64,000 bases of DNA from Bradyrhizobium sp. WBOS07 (GTDB lineage: Bacteria > Pseudomonadota > Alphaproteobacteria > Rhizobiales > Xanthobacteraceae), in the NCBI RefSeq assembly GCF_024585165.1, contig NZ_CP029008.1:1364001-1428000 (forward strand). The letters run 5' to 3'. A model generated the notes under the pieces. It was not told the DNA's origin, did not search any database, and saw only the letters and a program-made list of their open reading frames with translations. Positions 8,837 to 17,526 of this stretch are shown piece by piece; positions within the stretch are counted from its first letter, which is position 1; every line of letters starts with the position of its first letter. The position numbers and the translations under genes were made by a program.

Positions 8837-10117
8837 ATGAGATTCCACCGATCCGTCTTTCAATCCGTTCTGGCGCTTGCAGCGGCTGCTCTCCTCACGG
8901 GGACCAGCGCCGGCTATGCGCAGCAGCAGGACAAGAACCGGGCGCTGAAGAAATACGAATCCGGCACCAAGGAGTTCTGGACCCGTCCGCCGGATGACTG
9001 GTTCCTGGGCGATGAGACCGAGGCGCAGAAGGGCCTTGCGCCGCCCTCGGGTCCGCCGACCGGCGCCTCCGATGCCGAGCTCGCCAACATCGTCAAGAAG
9101 ATCAAGCTGCCGCAGGGCTTCAAGATCGAGGTCTACGCCTCGGGCGTGCTCGCGGCGCGGCAGATGGCCTGGGGTAACAAGGGCACCCTGTTCGTCGGCT
9201 CGTTCGGCCTCGGCAACGTCTATGCCATCAAGGACAATGGCGGGAAGAAGGAGGTCAAGACCATCCTCAAGGGGCTGAACATGCCCACCGGGCTCGCCGT
9301 CAGGGACGGCGCGCTCTACGTCATCGCGGTCGACAAGCTGATCCGCTACGACGACATCGAGAACAAGCTCGACAATCCCGGCGAAGGCAAGGTCGTCTAT
9401 GACGACATGCCGTCCTATGCCGCGCATGGCTGGAAGTACATCGCGGTCGACAAGGAAGGCTGGTTCTTCCTGCCGTTCGGGCCGCCCTTCAACATCGGCA
9501 TCCCGCCGACCAGCGTGTCGCAGATCCGGCGCGTCGATCCCAAGACCGGCAACGCCGAAATCTGGGCGCTCGGCGTGCGCAACTCGGTCGGCGGCGACGT
9601 CGATCCGCGCACCGGCAAGCTCTGGTTCACCGAGAATGCCCGCGACTGGATCAGCGATGATCTGCCCTCGGACAAGCTGAACATGATCAACCGGATCGGC
9701 GAGCATTTCGGCTATCCCTATTGCCACCAGGGCAACCTGCCCGACGACAAGTTCGCGATGGGCCACAAGTGCTCCGAGTTCACGCCGCCCGTGCTGAATC
9801 TCGGCGCCCATGTCGCCCCGCTCGGCATGAAGTTCTATACCGGCGACCAGTTTCCGGCCGAGTACAAGAACAACATCCTGATCGCCGAACACGGCTCCTG
9901 GAATCGGCACAAGTACCAGGGCGCGCGCATCGTGCGCGTGATCGTCGGGCCCGATGGCAAGAACCCGAAGCGGGAGATCTTCGCCTCCGGTTGGCTCGAG
10001 GGCGACCAGGGCTATCTCGGCCGACCCAACGACATCATCCTCGCTAAGGACGGATCGATCCTCGTTGCCGACGACTGGGCCGGCGCGATCTATCGCATCA
10101 GCTACAGCAAGAAGTAG
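8837..10117 (+). CDS. GSDH-type PQQ-dependent sugar/sorbosone dehydrogenase
   Basis: 426 residues from ATG 8837 with AGGGGAG upstream. Residues 1-30 are a signal peptide ending GYAQQQ, so the enzyme is periplasmic. The rest is a six-bladed beta-propeller of the glucose/sorbosone dehydrogenase family: LPQGFKIEVYASGV opens the propeller, LNMPTGLAVRDG, GVRNSVGGDVDP and IAEHGSWNR are typical blade motifs, and the end reads ILVADDWAGAIYRI. Members bind PQQ and calcium and oxidise aldoses or related sugars. The substrate is unknown. The dihaem cytochrome c gene 188 bp downstream is a natural electron acceptor. Confidence 0.8.
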   Translation: MRFHRSVFQSVLALAAAALLTGTSAGYAQQQDKNRALKKYESGTKEFWTRPPDDWFLGDETEAQKGLAPPSGPPTGASDAELANIVKKIKLPQGFKIEVYASGVLAARQMAWGNKGTLFVGSFGLGNVYAIKDNGGKKEVKTILKGLNMPTGLAVRDGALYVIAVDKLIRYDDIENKLDNPGEGKVVYDDMPSYAAHGWKYIAVDKEGWFFLPFGPPFNIGIPPTSVSQIRRVDPKTGNAEIWALGVRNSVGGDVDPRTGKLWFTENARDWISDDLPSDKLNMINRIGEHFGYPYCHQGNLPDDKFAMGHKCSEFTPPVLNLGAHVAPLGMKFYTGDQFPAEYKNNILIAEHGSWNRHKYQGARIVRVIVGPDGKNPKREIFASGWLEGDQGYLGRPNDIILAKDGSILVADDWAGAIYRISYSKK

Positions 10118-10186
10118 CGCGCATACGACACGAGGCTGTGGTGCCGGAAGGGCCGCAGCCTCGTTTGCTTCAAGCCCATCCCATCG

Positions 10187-10217
10187 TTCCGGATTGCGCG
10201 CCAGCGCAAGTCCGGAA
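10187..10217. repeat. Short palindrome between the dehydrogenase and cytochrome genes
   Basis: TTCCGGATTGCGC at 10187 pairs with GCGCAAGTCCGGAA ending at 10217. It resembles one arm set of the GC-rich palindromes found elsewhere in the window, and could also weaken transcription between the two genes. Confidence 0.5.
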
Positions 10218-10305
10218 CCCACGGCCCCGAGCCGTGGTTATGGATCCAGGGCGCGTGCTCCGCACGCCCCGGAATCGACGCAGTTGATCAGATCGGAATT
10301 CCCTC

Positions 10306-10899
10306 ATGCGCCGGCCATTCATCTCGCACGCAATCAGCGCGGTTGCGCTCCTGGCGCTCGGTGCCGTGCCGGCAGGTGCTGCCGATAATTCCGCGATCAA
10401 GGAGAAGGCCTCCGCCTGCGCCGGCTGTCACGGCGAGAACGGCATTTCGCAGACGGAGAACGTCCCCTCGCTCGCCGGGCAGCCCGATCAGTTCATCCAG
10501 TGGCAACTGGTGTTCTTCCGCGCCGGCGCGCGCAAGAACGAGCAGATGAAGCCGATCGCGGAGGAGATCACCAACGAGGACATCCGCAGTTTCGGTGCCT
10601 ATTTCTCGCAAATGGCGCCGCCGAAGGGCCCGGAGGACAAGGATCCGGAGCTGTCGGAAAAGGGCGCGCAGGTTGCCGCCGGCCGCCGCTGTGCGTCGTG
10701 CCACACGGACAGCTATGCCGGCACCAAGGCCGTGGCGCGGCTCGCGGGCCAGCGCGAGGAATATCTGGTCAAGGCGCTGCACGACTACAAGGCCGGCCAG
10801 CGCATCGGCAACGGCGTCGCTGCGATGGTCGATGTCGCCTATCGCATGAGCGACGAGGAGATCACCGCCGTCTCGCACTATCTCGCGCATTTGAAATAG
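10306..10899 (+). CDS. Dihaem c-type cytochrome (c4-like)
   Basis: 197 residues with a signal peptide (residues 1-25, cut after AGA). Two haem-binding motifs are present: CAGCH at 38-42 and CASCH at 129-133, each followed by the helix and methionine region of class I cytochrome c (SQMAPP near 101, VAAMVDVAYRMSDEE near 177). The repeated layout matches the cytochrome c4 type. It would carry electrons in the periplasm, most likely from the neighbouring propeller dehydrogenase to a terminal oxidase. That link is inferred from order and orientation. Confidence 0.88.
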   Translation: MRRPFISHAISAVALLALGAVPAGAADNSAIKEKASACAGCHGENGISQTENVPSLAGQPDQFIQWQLVFFRAGARKNEQMKPIAEEITNEDIRSFGAYFSQMAPPKGPEDKDPELSEKGAQVAAGRRCASCHTDSYAGTKAVARLAGQREEYLVKALHDYKAGQRIGNGVAAMVDVAYRMSDEEITAVSHYLAHLK

Positions 10900-10986
10900 C
10901 GCGGGGTTCGTTGCGGCAAACGCAGCTCGTCATCCCGGGGCGCGCAAAGCGCGAGCCCAGGACGACACACGAGTGTGTAGCTGCAG

Positions 10987-11910
10987 CTAGCCCGCCCGCT
11001 GCTTCTCATACGCCTTCAAATGCGTATAGGCGATGCGCAGCTTGGGCACAGGCACCTTGGCGGCGTCGGCGCGCGCGATGAGGTCGCCGATGACGTGATC
11101 GGCCTCGACCGGCAGGCCGGCCTTGATGTCGCGGAACATCGAGGCCGTCATGGGCGAGCCCTCGGTGGTGAGGTTGCCCTTCACACGCTCGAAGAACGGG
11201 CCGCCCGGCGGATAGCCCGACGCGGTGGCGATCGCGCTGGTCTCATCCAGCATGCCGAGCAGGAAATCCCGACCGCCGGGCGCTGCGAGGATGTTGCCGA
11301 CGGAGGTCCGCATCAGGCTGGTGGATGCCGCCAGCGAGGCGAGGAACACCCACTTCTCCCACATGTCCTGCATGATGTTCTGGCTGGCGGCGGCGCCGGT
11401 AATGCCGCTCTTGAAAGCTTCGTCGATCGCCTTGACGCGATCGGACAGCTTGCCGTCGCGCTCGCCGTAGCTGAGCGCCTGCATCGGCTGGAGCTGTACC
11501 ACCTCACGCTGCTCGTTCAAGGTCGCGGCGATCGCGCAGAGGCCGCCGAGCACGCGCTCCTTGCCGAACTTGGCGTCGAGGATGTCGAGATGCTTCATGC
11601 CGTTCAGCATCGGGATGATCGCAGTGTTCGGCCCGACGGCGGCCGCGAACGACTTGATGGCATCGTCGAGATCGAACGCCTTGCAGCTGAGCAGCACGAC
11701 GTCGAACTTGTCCTTGAGCGCGTCGGCCTGCACGGTCGGCGGATTCTTCAGGGTCACGTCGCCATTCGGGCTCTTGATGACGAGCCCGGCGCTGGCGAGC
11801 TCGCCGGCCCGGCGCGGCCGGACCAGGAAGGTGACGTCGCGGCCGGCCTGCAACAGCCTGCCACCAAAATAGCCGCCGATGGCGCCGGCGCCGACCACGA
11901 GGATACGCAT
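10987..11910 (-). CDS. panE: 2-dehydropantoate 2-reductase
   Basis: 307 residues from ATG 11910. The N-terminus MRILVVGAGAIGGYFGGRL has the GxGxxG NADPH site of the ApbA/PanE family, the middle contains the conserved LNGM (PMLNGMKHLD) and a lysine/glutamate helix, and the C-terminal domain ends with the typical TSMLRD-like part, here SPMTASMFRDIKAGLPVE, in which E and D bind the substrate hydroxyl. It reduces ketopantoate to pantoate in coenzyme A synthesis. Paralogues of this family are common, so it could be a 2-oxoacid reductase outside the pathway. Confidence 0.85.
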   Translation of the reverse strand: MRILVVGAGAIGGYFGGRLLQAGRDVTFLVRPRRAGELASAGLVIKSPNGDVTLKNPPTVQADALKDKFDVVLLSCKAFDLDDAIKSFAAAVGPNTAIIPMLNGMKHLDILDAKFGKERVLGGLCAIAATLNEQREVVQLQPMQALSYGERDGKLSDRVKAIDEAFKSGITGAAASQNIMQDMWEKWVFLASLAASTSLMRTSVGNILAAPGGRDFLLGMLDETSAIATASGYPPGGPFFERVKGNLTTEGSPMTASMFRDIKAGLPVEADHVIGDLIARADAAKVPVPKLRIAYTHLKAYEKQRAG

Positions 11911-12015
11911 GCGAAAGCTCCGTTGAACGAGGCGAATGGCGAGTAGGGAATAGCGAATAGGGTGAGAGGCCGCAAATCACGAGTCACAGTTTCACGACTC
12001 GCTCTTCACCATTCC

Positions 12016-12636
12016 CTATTTGCCCCCTTCCAGCACCATCTCCTCGACCTCGCGGAGCTGTTCCTTGCCAAAGAACATCTCGTTGCCGACAAAGAAGGTC
12101 GGCGAGCCGAACGCGCCGCGCACGACCGCCTCCTCGGTGTTCTTGATCAGCTTGGCCTTCACCTCGGGTTCCTGCGCGCGGGTCAACAGCTTCTGGGCAT
12201 CGAGGCCGGAGGACGCCAGCGCCTTCGCCGCGACTTCAGGATCGTCCATCTTCTTCGGCTCGCGCCACATGTGATGGAAGGCGGCCTCGACATAGGCCTC
12301 GAACACGCCTTCCGCTTGCGCCGCGATCGCCATGCGCATCAGGTTCAGCGTATTGACGGGAAAGTGCGGATTCCAGACATAGGGCTGCACCTTGAAGCGC
12401 TTGATGAAGCGCTCGGTCTCGACCTGCTGGAATTCACGCTTGTTCTTGATGCCGGCGAGCGTCTCGGCCGGCGACCGGTTGTTGGTCGACTTGAAGATGC
12501 CGCCGAGCAGGATCGGGACGTATTCGAACCTGACGCCAATGCGCTGCTCGATCGCGGGAATCGCGAGATGGCTGAGATAGGCGTTCGGGCTGCCGAAATC
12601 GAACAGGAACTGCGGGGCAATGCGGGTCAAACTCAC
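12016..12636 (-). CDS. 2-hydroxychromene-2-carboxylate isomerase-like (DsbA-fold)
   Basis: 206 residues. FLFDFGSPNAYL near residue 10 is the thioredoxin-fold entry of the HCCA isomerase/kappa GST class, with the serine in GSPN replacing the redox cysteine and activating glutathione. GAFGSPTFFVGNEMFFGK near 172 is the matching cis-proline loop and dimer region. The reaction in the type enzyme is cis-trans isomerisation during naphthalene breakdown; here the substrate is unknown. The start shown is GTG 12636, with the in-frame TTG at 12630 an alternative. Confidence 0.85.
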   Translation of the reverse strand: MSLTRIAPQFLFDFGSPNAYLSHLAIPAIEQRIGVRFEYVPILLGGIFKSTNNRSPAETLAGIKNKREFQQVETERFIKRFKVQPYVWNPHFPVNTLNLMRMAIAAQAEGVFEAYVEAAFHHMWREPKKMDDPEVAAKALASSGLDAQKLLTRAQEPEVKAKLIKNTEEAVVRGAFGSPTFFVGNEMFFGKEQLREVEEMVLEGGK

Positions 12637-12732
12637 TCTCCCTGACCTAACTTTCTGATCTGGCTTTTTTCCATTGTGGCGCAGGGCGCGCCACAGGTCT
12701 ACCGTTTAATGATGGTCATAATACTTTGAGCG

Positions 12733-14082
12733 TCAGATCAGACGCCGGATCGCGCGCTTGCGCCAGACCGCGAGGTAATAGCCCATCTGCAAGACGAACA
12801 TGGCGCAGAACACGATGGGATAGGCGGCCCATACGCCCTGAAGACCGATCGTGCGGCTCAGGATCACCGCGGCAGGCAGCTCGATCGCGACGATGGCGAA
12901 GATCGAGAGCAGCATCGGCGTCAGCGCGACGCCCGCCGCGCGCATGGCCCCGGAATACACAATGGCCAGACCGAACGGCACCGAGCTCCACAGGGCGATG
13001 TCGAGCAGGCCTTTCGCCAGATCGAGCACGGCGGCGTCGGTGATGAAGATGCCGAGGATGGCACGCGGCGCCAGATAGATCAGCGCCACCAGCCCGCCGG
13101 TCAGGACGAAGTTGAAGGCGAGCCCGGTGCGCACGATGCCGTCGAGCCGGGTTCTGTCGCCACCGCCGACAGCCTGCGCGCCGAGGATCGAGACGGCGAT
13201 CGAGATCGACATCGCCGTGAACTGCGTGTAGCCCATCACCTGGTTGACGGCGCCATAGGCGGCCGTGGCGTCCGACCCGTAACCGTTGACCAGGCCGAGC
13301 AGGACCAGCTCCGCAATCGCCATCACCACCATGCCGATGGCGCTCGGCAACCCGATGCCAAGAATCTTGCCGAGCATGGCGCGGTTCAGCCGCAGCTGAC
13401 GCAGCAAGGCCGCGTCCGGCGCGAGCGCATGCTTCTTCCGCAGCAGATAGACGGCGAGCGCGATCAAGGTGAGCGCGTTCGCGATCGCGGCCGCCCATGC
13501 CGGGCTGGCGACGCCGGCCGGCGGCAATCCGAACGACCCGCGGATCAGCAGCGGGGTCAGGATCAGGCCGATCGCAGTCGACAGCGCCAGCGCCAGCAGC
13601 GGCGTCAACGCATCGCCGACGCCGCGGATCATCGCCGTCATCAGCAGGAAGACGAAGCCGAGCGGCATGGTGAGCAGCATGATCCGCGCATAGGTGCTGG
13701 CGGAATCGAGAATGTCCGCGGGTGTGGCGAGCGCCATCATCAATTGACGGGTGAAGAGGCCGCCGATCAGCGCAACCGAAGTGGAGAGCAGAAGGCCGAT
13801 CGCGAGCGTCGTGCCCGCGATGCTTCTGATCTTGTCGGGCTCGCGCGCGCCGAAGGCCTGGCCGATCAGGACGGTCGCCCCGGTGCTGAGGCCCATGACG
13901 AAGGCGAACAGGAAGAACATCACGGGGAAGAACACCGAGACCGCCGCCAGCGCGTCGACGCCGATCATCTGGCCGAGATAGACGTTGCTGACGGTGCCGA
14001 ACAGCGATTGCAGCGCGTTGCTCAGCATCAACGGCGCGAGGAAGCGGAGGAATGTCCTCCAGAGCGGTTTTGGGGCGGACAT
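12733..14082 (-). CDS. MATE family efflux transporter
   Basis: About 449 residues with twelve membrane helices in two similar halves. FLAPLMLSNALQSLFGTVSN near the start and VGGGDRTRLDGIVRTGLAF after the midpoint are equivalent MATE repeats, and IGQAFGAREPDKIR is the typical cytoplasmic loop. It would export organic cations or drugs in exchange for sodium or protons. ATG 14082 is preferred because AAGG lies seven bases upstream; ATG 14097 is possible. The DUF2239 gene lies 90 bp upstream on the same strand, and both may use its promoter. Confidence 0.88.
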   Translation of the reverse strand: MSAPKPLWRTFLRFLAPLMLSNALQSLFGTVSNVYLGQMIGVDALAAVSVFFPVMFFLFAFVMGLSTGATVLIGQAFGAREPDKIRSIAGTTLAIGLLLSTSVALIGGLFTRQLMMALATPADILDSASTYARIMLLTMPLGFVFLLMTAMIRGVGDALTPLLALALSTAIGLILTPLLIRGSFGLPPAGVASPAWAAAIANALTLIALAVYLLRKKHALAPDAALLRQLRLNRAMLGKILGIGLPSAIGMVVMAIAELVLLGLVNGYGSDATAAYGAVNQVMGYTQFTAMSISIAVSILGAQAVGGGDRTRLDGIVRTGLAFNFVLTGGLVALIYLAPRAILGIFITDAAVLDLAKGLLDIALWSSVPFGLAIVYSGAMRAAGVALTPMLLSIFAIVAIELPAAVILSRTIGLQGVWAAYPIVFCAMFVLQMGYYLAVWRKRAIRRLI

Positions 14083-14173
14083 GGATCGGCCTTTCATCAG
14101 GGCGTGCGAGGCCGTTGCCGCGCAAGGTGCGCGGCTCGGCCGTCGATGGAGGTTGTGAAGAGCGCCGCGCGGT

Positions 14174-14770
14174 TTACGCGCGGTCGCTGTAGGCGAGCTT
14201 GACGATGTGGTCGCGGATGTCGGCCGGCCAGTCGGCGATCAGCGCGGTGAAGCGCCGCCGGTCGTCTGCGAACAGCGCGCGCGAAGCGTCCTCGAACCGC
14301 GGCAGATTGCCGGCCATGGTCGACATGAAGTGATAGGCCGCATCGCGCGCCTGCCGCTCGCGGTCCTTGTCGCCGCTGGCGCGCCTCGCCTCGTCGACGA
14401 GCTTGCGCAACGCGACCGAGGCGCCGCCCGGCTGCGCGCCGAGCCACTCCCAGTGCCGCGGCAACAGCGTCACCTCGCGCGCGACGACGCCGAGCTTGGG
14501 CCGGCCGCGGCCGCGCGGCTCGCTCGGTGGCGTGCTCGCCTCGACCGGCGGCGGGACGAGCTTGGCCAGCCGCGCCAGCACCTCGCGATCGCCGCCACGC
14601 AGATCGAAGTCGATCGATCGGCCCGTGGCGTCCTCGAAGATGATGATGGCCTCGTCCGGCCGAGGCGCCACTCGCTTGACGACCAGCGCGACTTCGCCTG
14701 CGGGTCCGGACACCAGGCGACGTGGTCCCTGGAAGGCGGTGAAAGTCCTTTGCATTGAAATCATTGCCAT
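14174..14770 (-). CDS. DUF2239 family protein
   Basis: 198 residues. The features FTAFQGPRRLVSG at the start, DEAIIIFEDATGRSIDFDLRG in the middle (shown in part as IIFEDATGRSIDFDLRG) and RGRPKLGVVAREVTLLPRHW are the known core of DUF2239, a family of unknown role found in soil bacteria. It reads RGRPKLG as a basic hook, followed by helices rich in Arg and Ala. No function is established. The promoter immediately upstream carries two identical operator palindromes, so expression is probably switched by a dedicated repressor, and the MATE gene is next downstream. A role in detoxification is only a guess. Confidence 0.8.
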   Translation of the reverse strand: MAMISMQRTFTAFQGPRRLVSGPAGEVALVVKRVAPRPDEAIIIFEDATGRSIDFDLRGGDREVLARLAKLVPPPVEASTPPSEPRGRGRPKLGVVAREVTLLPRHWEWLGAQPGGASVALRKLVDEARRASGDKDRERQARDAAYHFMSTMAGNLPRFEDASRALFADDRRRFTALIADWPADIRDHIVKLAYSDRA

Positions 14771-14790
14771 ATTGATGAGGCTAGGGCCAT

Positions 14791-14831
14791 TTAATACCCG
14801 GGTAAATTATAAAGGTCAATATACCCGGGTG
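14791..14831 (-). promoter_or_regulatory. Sigma70-like promoter flanked by two ACCCGGGT operators
   Basis: On the minus strand TTGACC and TATTAA are separated by exactly 17 bp and would start transcription about 14 bp before the DUF2239 start codon. The palindrome TACCCGGGTA at 14795-14804 touches the -10 box, and TACCCGGGTG at 14822-14831 lies just upstream of the -35 box. Operators on both sides of a promoter are typical for TetR- or MarR-type repression. No regulator gene of that type is in the neighbourhood. Confidence 0.7.
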
Positions 14832-14935
14832 AAAATATCCGCACCCCGGCTCGACATTGCGCCCCTGGGCTGGCACCAACGGCGCCGCCGCACGACCGCG
14901 CTTAGCCACCACGCCTAGCCCTGGGGACCTCACCG

Positions 14936-15601
14936 ATGCTGATTGTTCACCACCTCAACAATTCCCGCTCGCAGCGCGTGCTGTGGCTGCTCGAGGAGCT
15001 AGGCGTGCCTTACGAGATCGTGCGCTACCAGCGGCAGCCGGACATGCGTGCGCCGAAGGAGCTGCGCGCCATCCACCCGCTCGGCAAGTCGCCCGTCATC
15101 ACCGACAACGGCAACACCATCGCCGAGTCGGGTGCGATCATCGAATATATTGTCGCGACCTACGGCAATGGCCGGCTGATTCCGCCGCCTGATACACCGG
15201 AGCGGCTGCGCTTCACCTATTGGCTGCATTATGCCGAGGGGTCGGCGATGCAGCCGCTGCTGCTGAAGCTGCTGTTCACGCTGATGCCGAAGCGCGCGCC
15301 CGCGCTGCTTCGTCCGCTGGTGCGCAAGGTCTCGAACCAGGCGCTGACCACGCTGGTCAATCCGCAGCTCAAGCAGCACATGGACTATTGGGAAGGCGAG
15401 CTTGCGAAGAGCGAATGGTTCGCCGGCAACGAATTCACCGCAGCCGACATCCAGATGAGCTTCCCGCTCGAAGCTGCGCAAGCGCGCGGCGGGCTCGAGC
15501 AGGGCCATCCCAAGGCGATGGCATTCCTCGAGCGCATCCACGCACGCCCGGCCTATGCGCGTGCGCTGGAAAAGGGCGGGCCGTACGAGGTGGGGCGGTA
15601 A
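14936..15601 (+). CDS. Glutathione S-transferase
   Basis: 221 residues from ATG 14936. LIVHHLNNSRSQRVLWLLEE is the thioredoxin-like N-terminal domain with the catalytic Ser/Asn region (NNSRSQR), HPLGKSPVI contains the cis-proline, and ESGAIIEYI binds the gamma-glutamyl part of glutathione. The all-helical C-terminal domain has the N-capping box FTAADIQMS. The enzyme conjugates glutathione to electrophiles in the cytoplasm; the substrate is unknown. It is divergent from DUF2239 and does not share its operators, which lie 105 bp upstream on the other strand's side. Confidence 0.92.
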   Translation: MLIVHHLNNSRSQRVLWLLEELGVPYEIVRYQRQPDMRAPKELRAIHPLGKSPVITDNGNTIAESGAIIEYIVATYGNGRLIPPPDTPERLRFTYWLHYAEGSAMQPLLLKLLFTLMPKRAPALLRPLVRKVSNQALTTLVNPQLKQHMDYWEGELAKSEWFAGNEFTAADIQMSFPLEAAQARGGLEQGHPKAMAFLERIHARPAYARALEKGGPYEVGR

Positions 15602-15674
15602 GCTTCGCGCCCGTCATTCCGCGGCAGAGGCAGCTATGGTGCGCATTGCGCACCTGGTCCTGCAAGCAAAGCGG

Positions 15675-17423
15675 TTACTGGCCGGCCGCTTCTGCGCCCC
15701 TTGTGCGGGGGTCGGGCGCGCCGAGCGGCCCGTTCGGCGACACGAGAATCGAATTGGCCGATGTCTGCCCCATCGGCTCGACGATCGCATGGCCTCTCGC
15801 CTTCAGTTCGAGCAGCACATCCTCGGCAAAGCCGCGCTCGATCCGCACTTCGTCGGGCAACCATTGGTGATGCAGCCGTGGCGCCGCGACGGCGGCCGCG
15901 ACATCCATCTTGTAGTCCAGGACGTTCACGATCACCTGCAGCACGCTGGAAATGATGCGGCTGCCGCCGGGCGAGCCCGTCACCAGCACCGGCTTGCCGT
16001 TCCTGAGCACGATGGTCGGCGACATCGACGAGAGCGGACGTTTGCCAGGTCCGGGCAGATTGGCCTCGAAGCCGACGAGGCCGTAGGCATTGGAGGCGCC
16101 GACCGCGGCGGTGAAATCGTCGAGCTCGTTGTTGAGCAGCACGCCGGTGCCGTCGGCAACGAGGCCGACGCCGTAGCTGAAGTTCAGCGTGTAAGTGTTG
16201 CTGACCGCGTTGCCGCGGGAATCCACTACGGAGAAATGCGTGGTGTTGCTGCCCTCGCGCGGCGAGGGAGCCGCGGCTGCGAGCTCTTTCGACGGCGTGG
16301 CGCGATCGACCGTGATGCCGGAGCGCAGTTTGGCGGCATAGTCCTTCGCGGTGAGCGTCTCGATCGGTGCGTTGACGAAGGCGGGATCGCCGAGATAGCG
16401 CGCGCGGTCCGCATAGGCCCGCTTCATGGCCTCAATCAAGAGATGCAGGGATGCCGGCGATCCCTGCTTCAAATCGCCAAGCTGAAAGCCCTCGAGGATG
16501 TTGAGCGTTTCCACCAAGACGGTGCCACCGGACGAGGGCAGCGGCATCGACACGATGTCGTAGCCGCGATAGGTGCCGCGCACCGGCGCGCGGATCACGG
16601 CCTGATAGGCCTTCAAATCGGCCGGCGTCATGATGCCGCCGGCATCAGCCACGGCTTTGGCGAGCTTTTCCGCGACCGGTCCCTCATAGAAGCCTCGCGG
16701 TCCCTGTGCCGCGATGGCCGACAGCGTTTCGGCAAGCTCGCCCTGCATCAACCTGTCGCCCTCGCGAAGCGGCGTGCCATCGGGCCGCGAGAAGATTTTG
16801 GCGGTCGAAGGCCAGCGTGCCAGCCGCCGGTGCCAACCGGGCAGCGTATCGGCGATGTCGTCGCTGACGACGAAACCATCGCTGGCGAGCGCAATCGCAG
16901 GCTTGAGCAATTGCGCCAGCGTGAACTGGCCCGAGCCGTATTTCTCCAGTGCCAGACTGAGCCCCGCGACCGTGCCGGGAACGCCGACGCCAAGGGCGGA
17001 ATCCCGTGACTTCGCCGGATCAGGCTTGCCGTCGGCGCCGAGAAAGATCTGCGGCGTGGTCGCCGCCGGCGCCGTCTCGCGGTAGTCGATCGTGATGTCT
17101 TCGTTGCGGTCGGCGGAATGGATCACCATGAAGCCGCCGCCGCCGATATTGCCGGCACGCGGATAGGTCACGGCCATCGCAAAGCCGGTCGCGACGGCCG
17201 CATCGACCGCATTGCCACCGCGCCGCAGGATCTCGGCGCCGACTTGCGCGGATATCTTCTCCTGCGCGACCACCATGCCGTGTTCGGCGGCAATGGCGCG
17301 CACCGTGCCGGGCGCGGCGGGAACATAAGCCTGTCGCGCGTCCTGGGCAGTCGCGGCTGCGAAGCCGAACGCGAGAATGGCTATGACGGCGAAAACCGTC
17401 CGCCGTGTCGAATATGACGACAT
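15675..17423 (-). CDS. ggt: Gamma-glutamyltransferase
   Basis: 582 residues from ATG 17423 (GGAAG upstream; a TTG at 17429 is weaker). A signal peptide occupies residues 1-28 (ending ATAQ). The pre-protein contains the self-cleavage site: the small subunit begins at the Thr of NTTHFSVVD, and GSPGGSRI and LSSMSPT follow as in Ggt enzymes. PRAGNIGGGGFMVI is the conserved large-subunit part. It hydrolyses gamma-glutamyl bonds of glutathione, or transfers the glutamyl group, in the periplasm. No partner gene is adjacent. Confidence 0.93.
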   Translation of the reverse strand: MSSYSTRRTVFAVIAILAFGFAAATAQDARQAYVPAAPGTVRAIAAEHGMVVAQEKISAQVGAEILRRGGNAVDAAVATGFAMAVTYPRAGNIGGGGFMVIHSADRNEDITIDYRETAPAATTPQIFLGADGKPDPAKSRDSALGVGVPGTVAGLSLALEKYGSGQFTLAQLLKPAIALASDGFVVSDDIADTLPGWHRRLARWPSTAKIFSRPDGTPLREGDRLMQGELAETLSAIAAQGPRGFYEGPVAEKLAKAVADAGGIMTPADLKAYQAVIRAPVRGTYRGYDIVSMPLPSSGGTVLVETLNILEGFQLGDLKQGSPASLHLLIEAMKRAYADRARYLGDPAFVNAPIETLTAKDYAAKLRSGITVDRATPSKELAAAAPSPREGSNTTHFSVVDSRGNAVSNTYTLNFSYGVGLVADGTGVLLNNELDDFTAAVGASNAYGLVGFEANLPGPGKRPLSSMSPTIVLRNGKPVLVTGSPGGSRIISSVLQVIVNVLDYKMDVAAAVAAPRLHHQWLPDEVRIERGFAEDVLLELKARGHAIVEPMGQTSANSILVSPNGPLGAPDPRTRGAEAAGQ

Positions 17424-17526
17424 TATCAAACTTCCGCCGGGGCTTCGGACCGGTTCACACGCCTCGCCGCAATGCTATACGGTTTGACTCAAGAGAGGCA
17501 AAACTGTTCGTGATGAGGCCTGCGTG

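Noticed and set aside
14936..15601. GST as target of the ACCCGGGT operators
   Set aside because: The promoter between the operators points to the minus strand, and the GST start is more than 100 bp away on the other side without a matching promoter.
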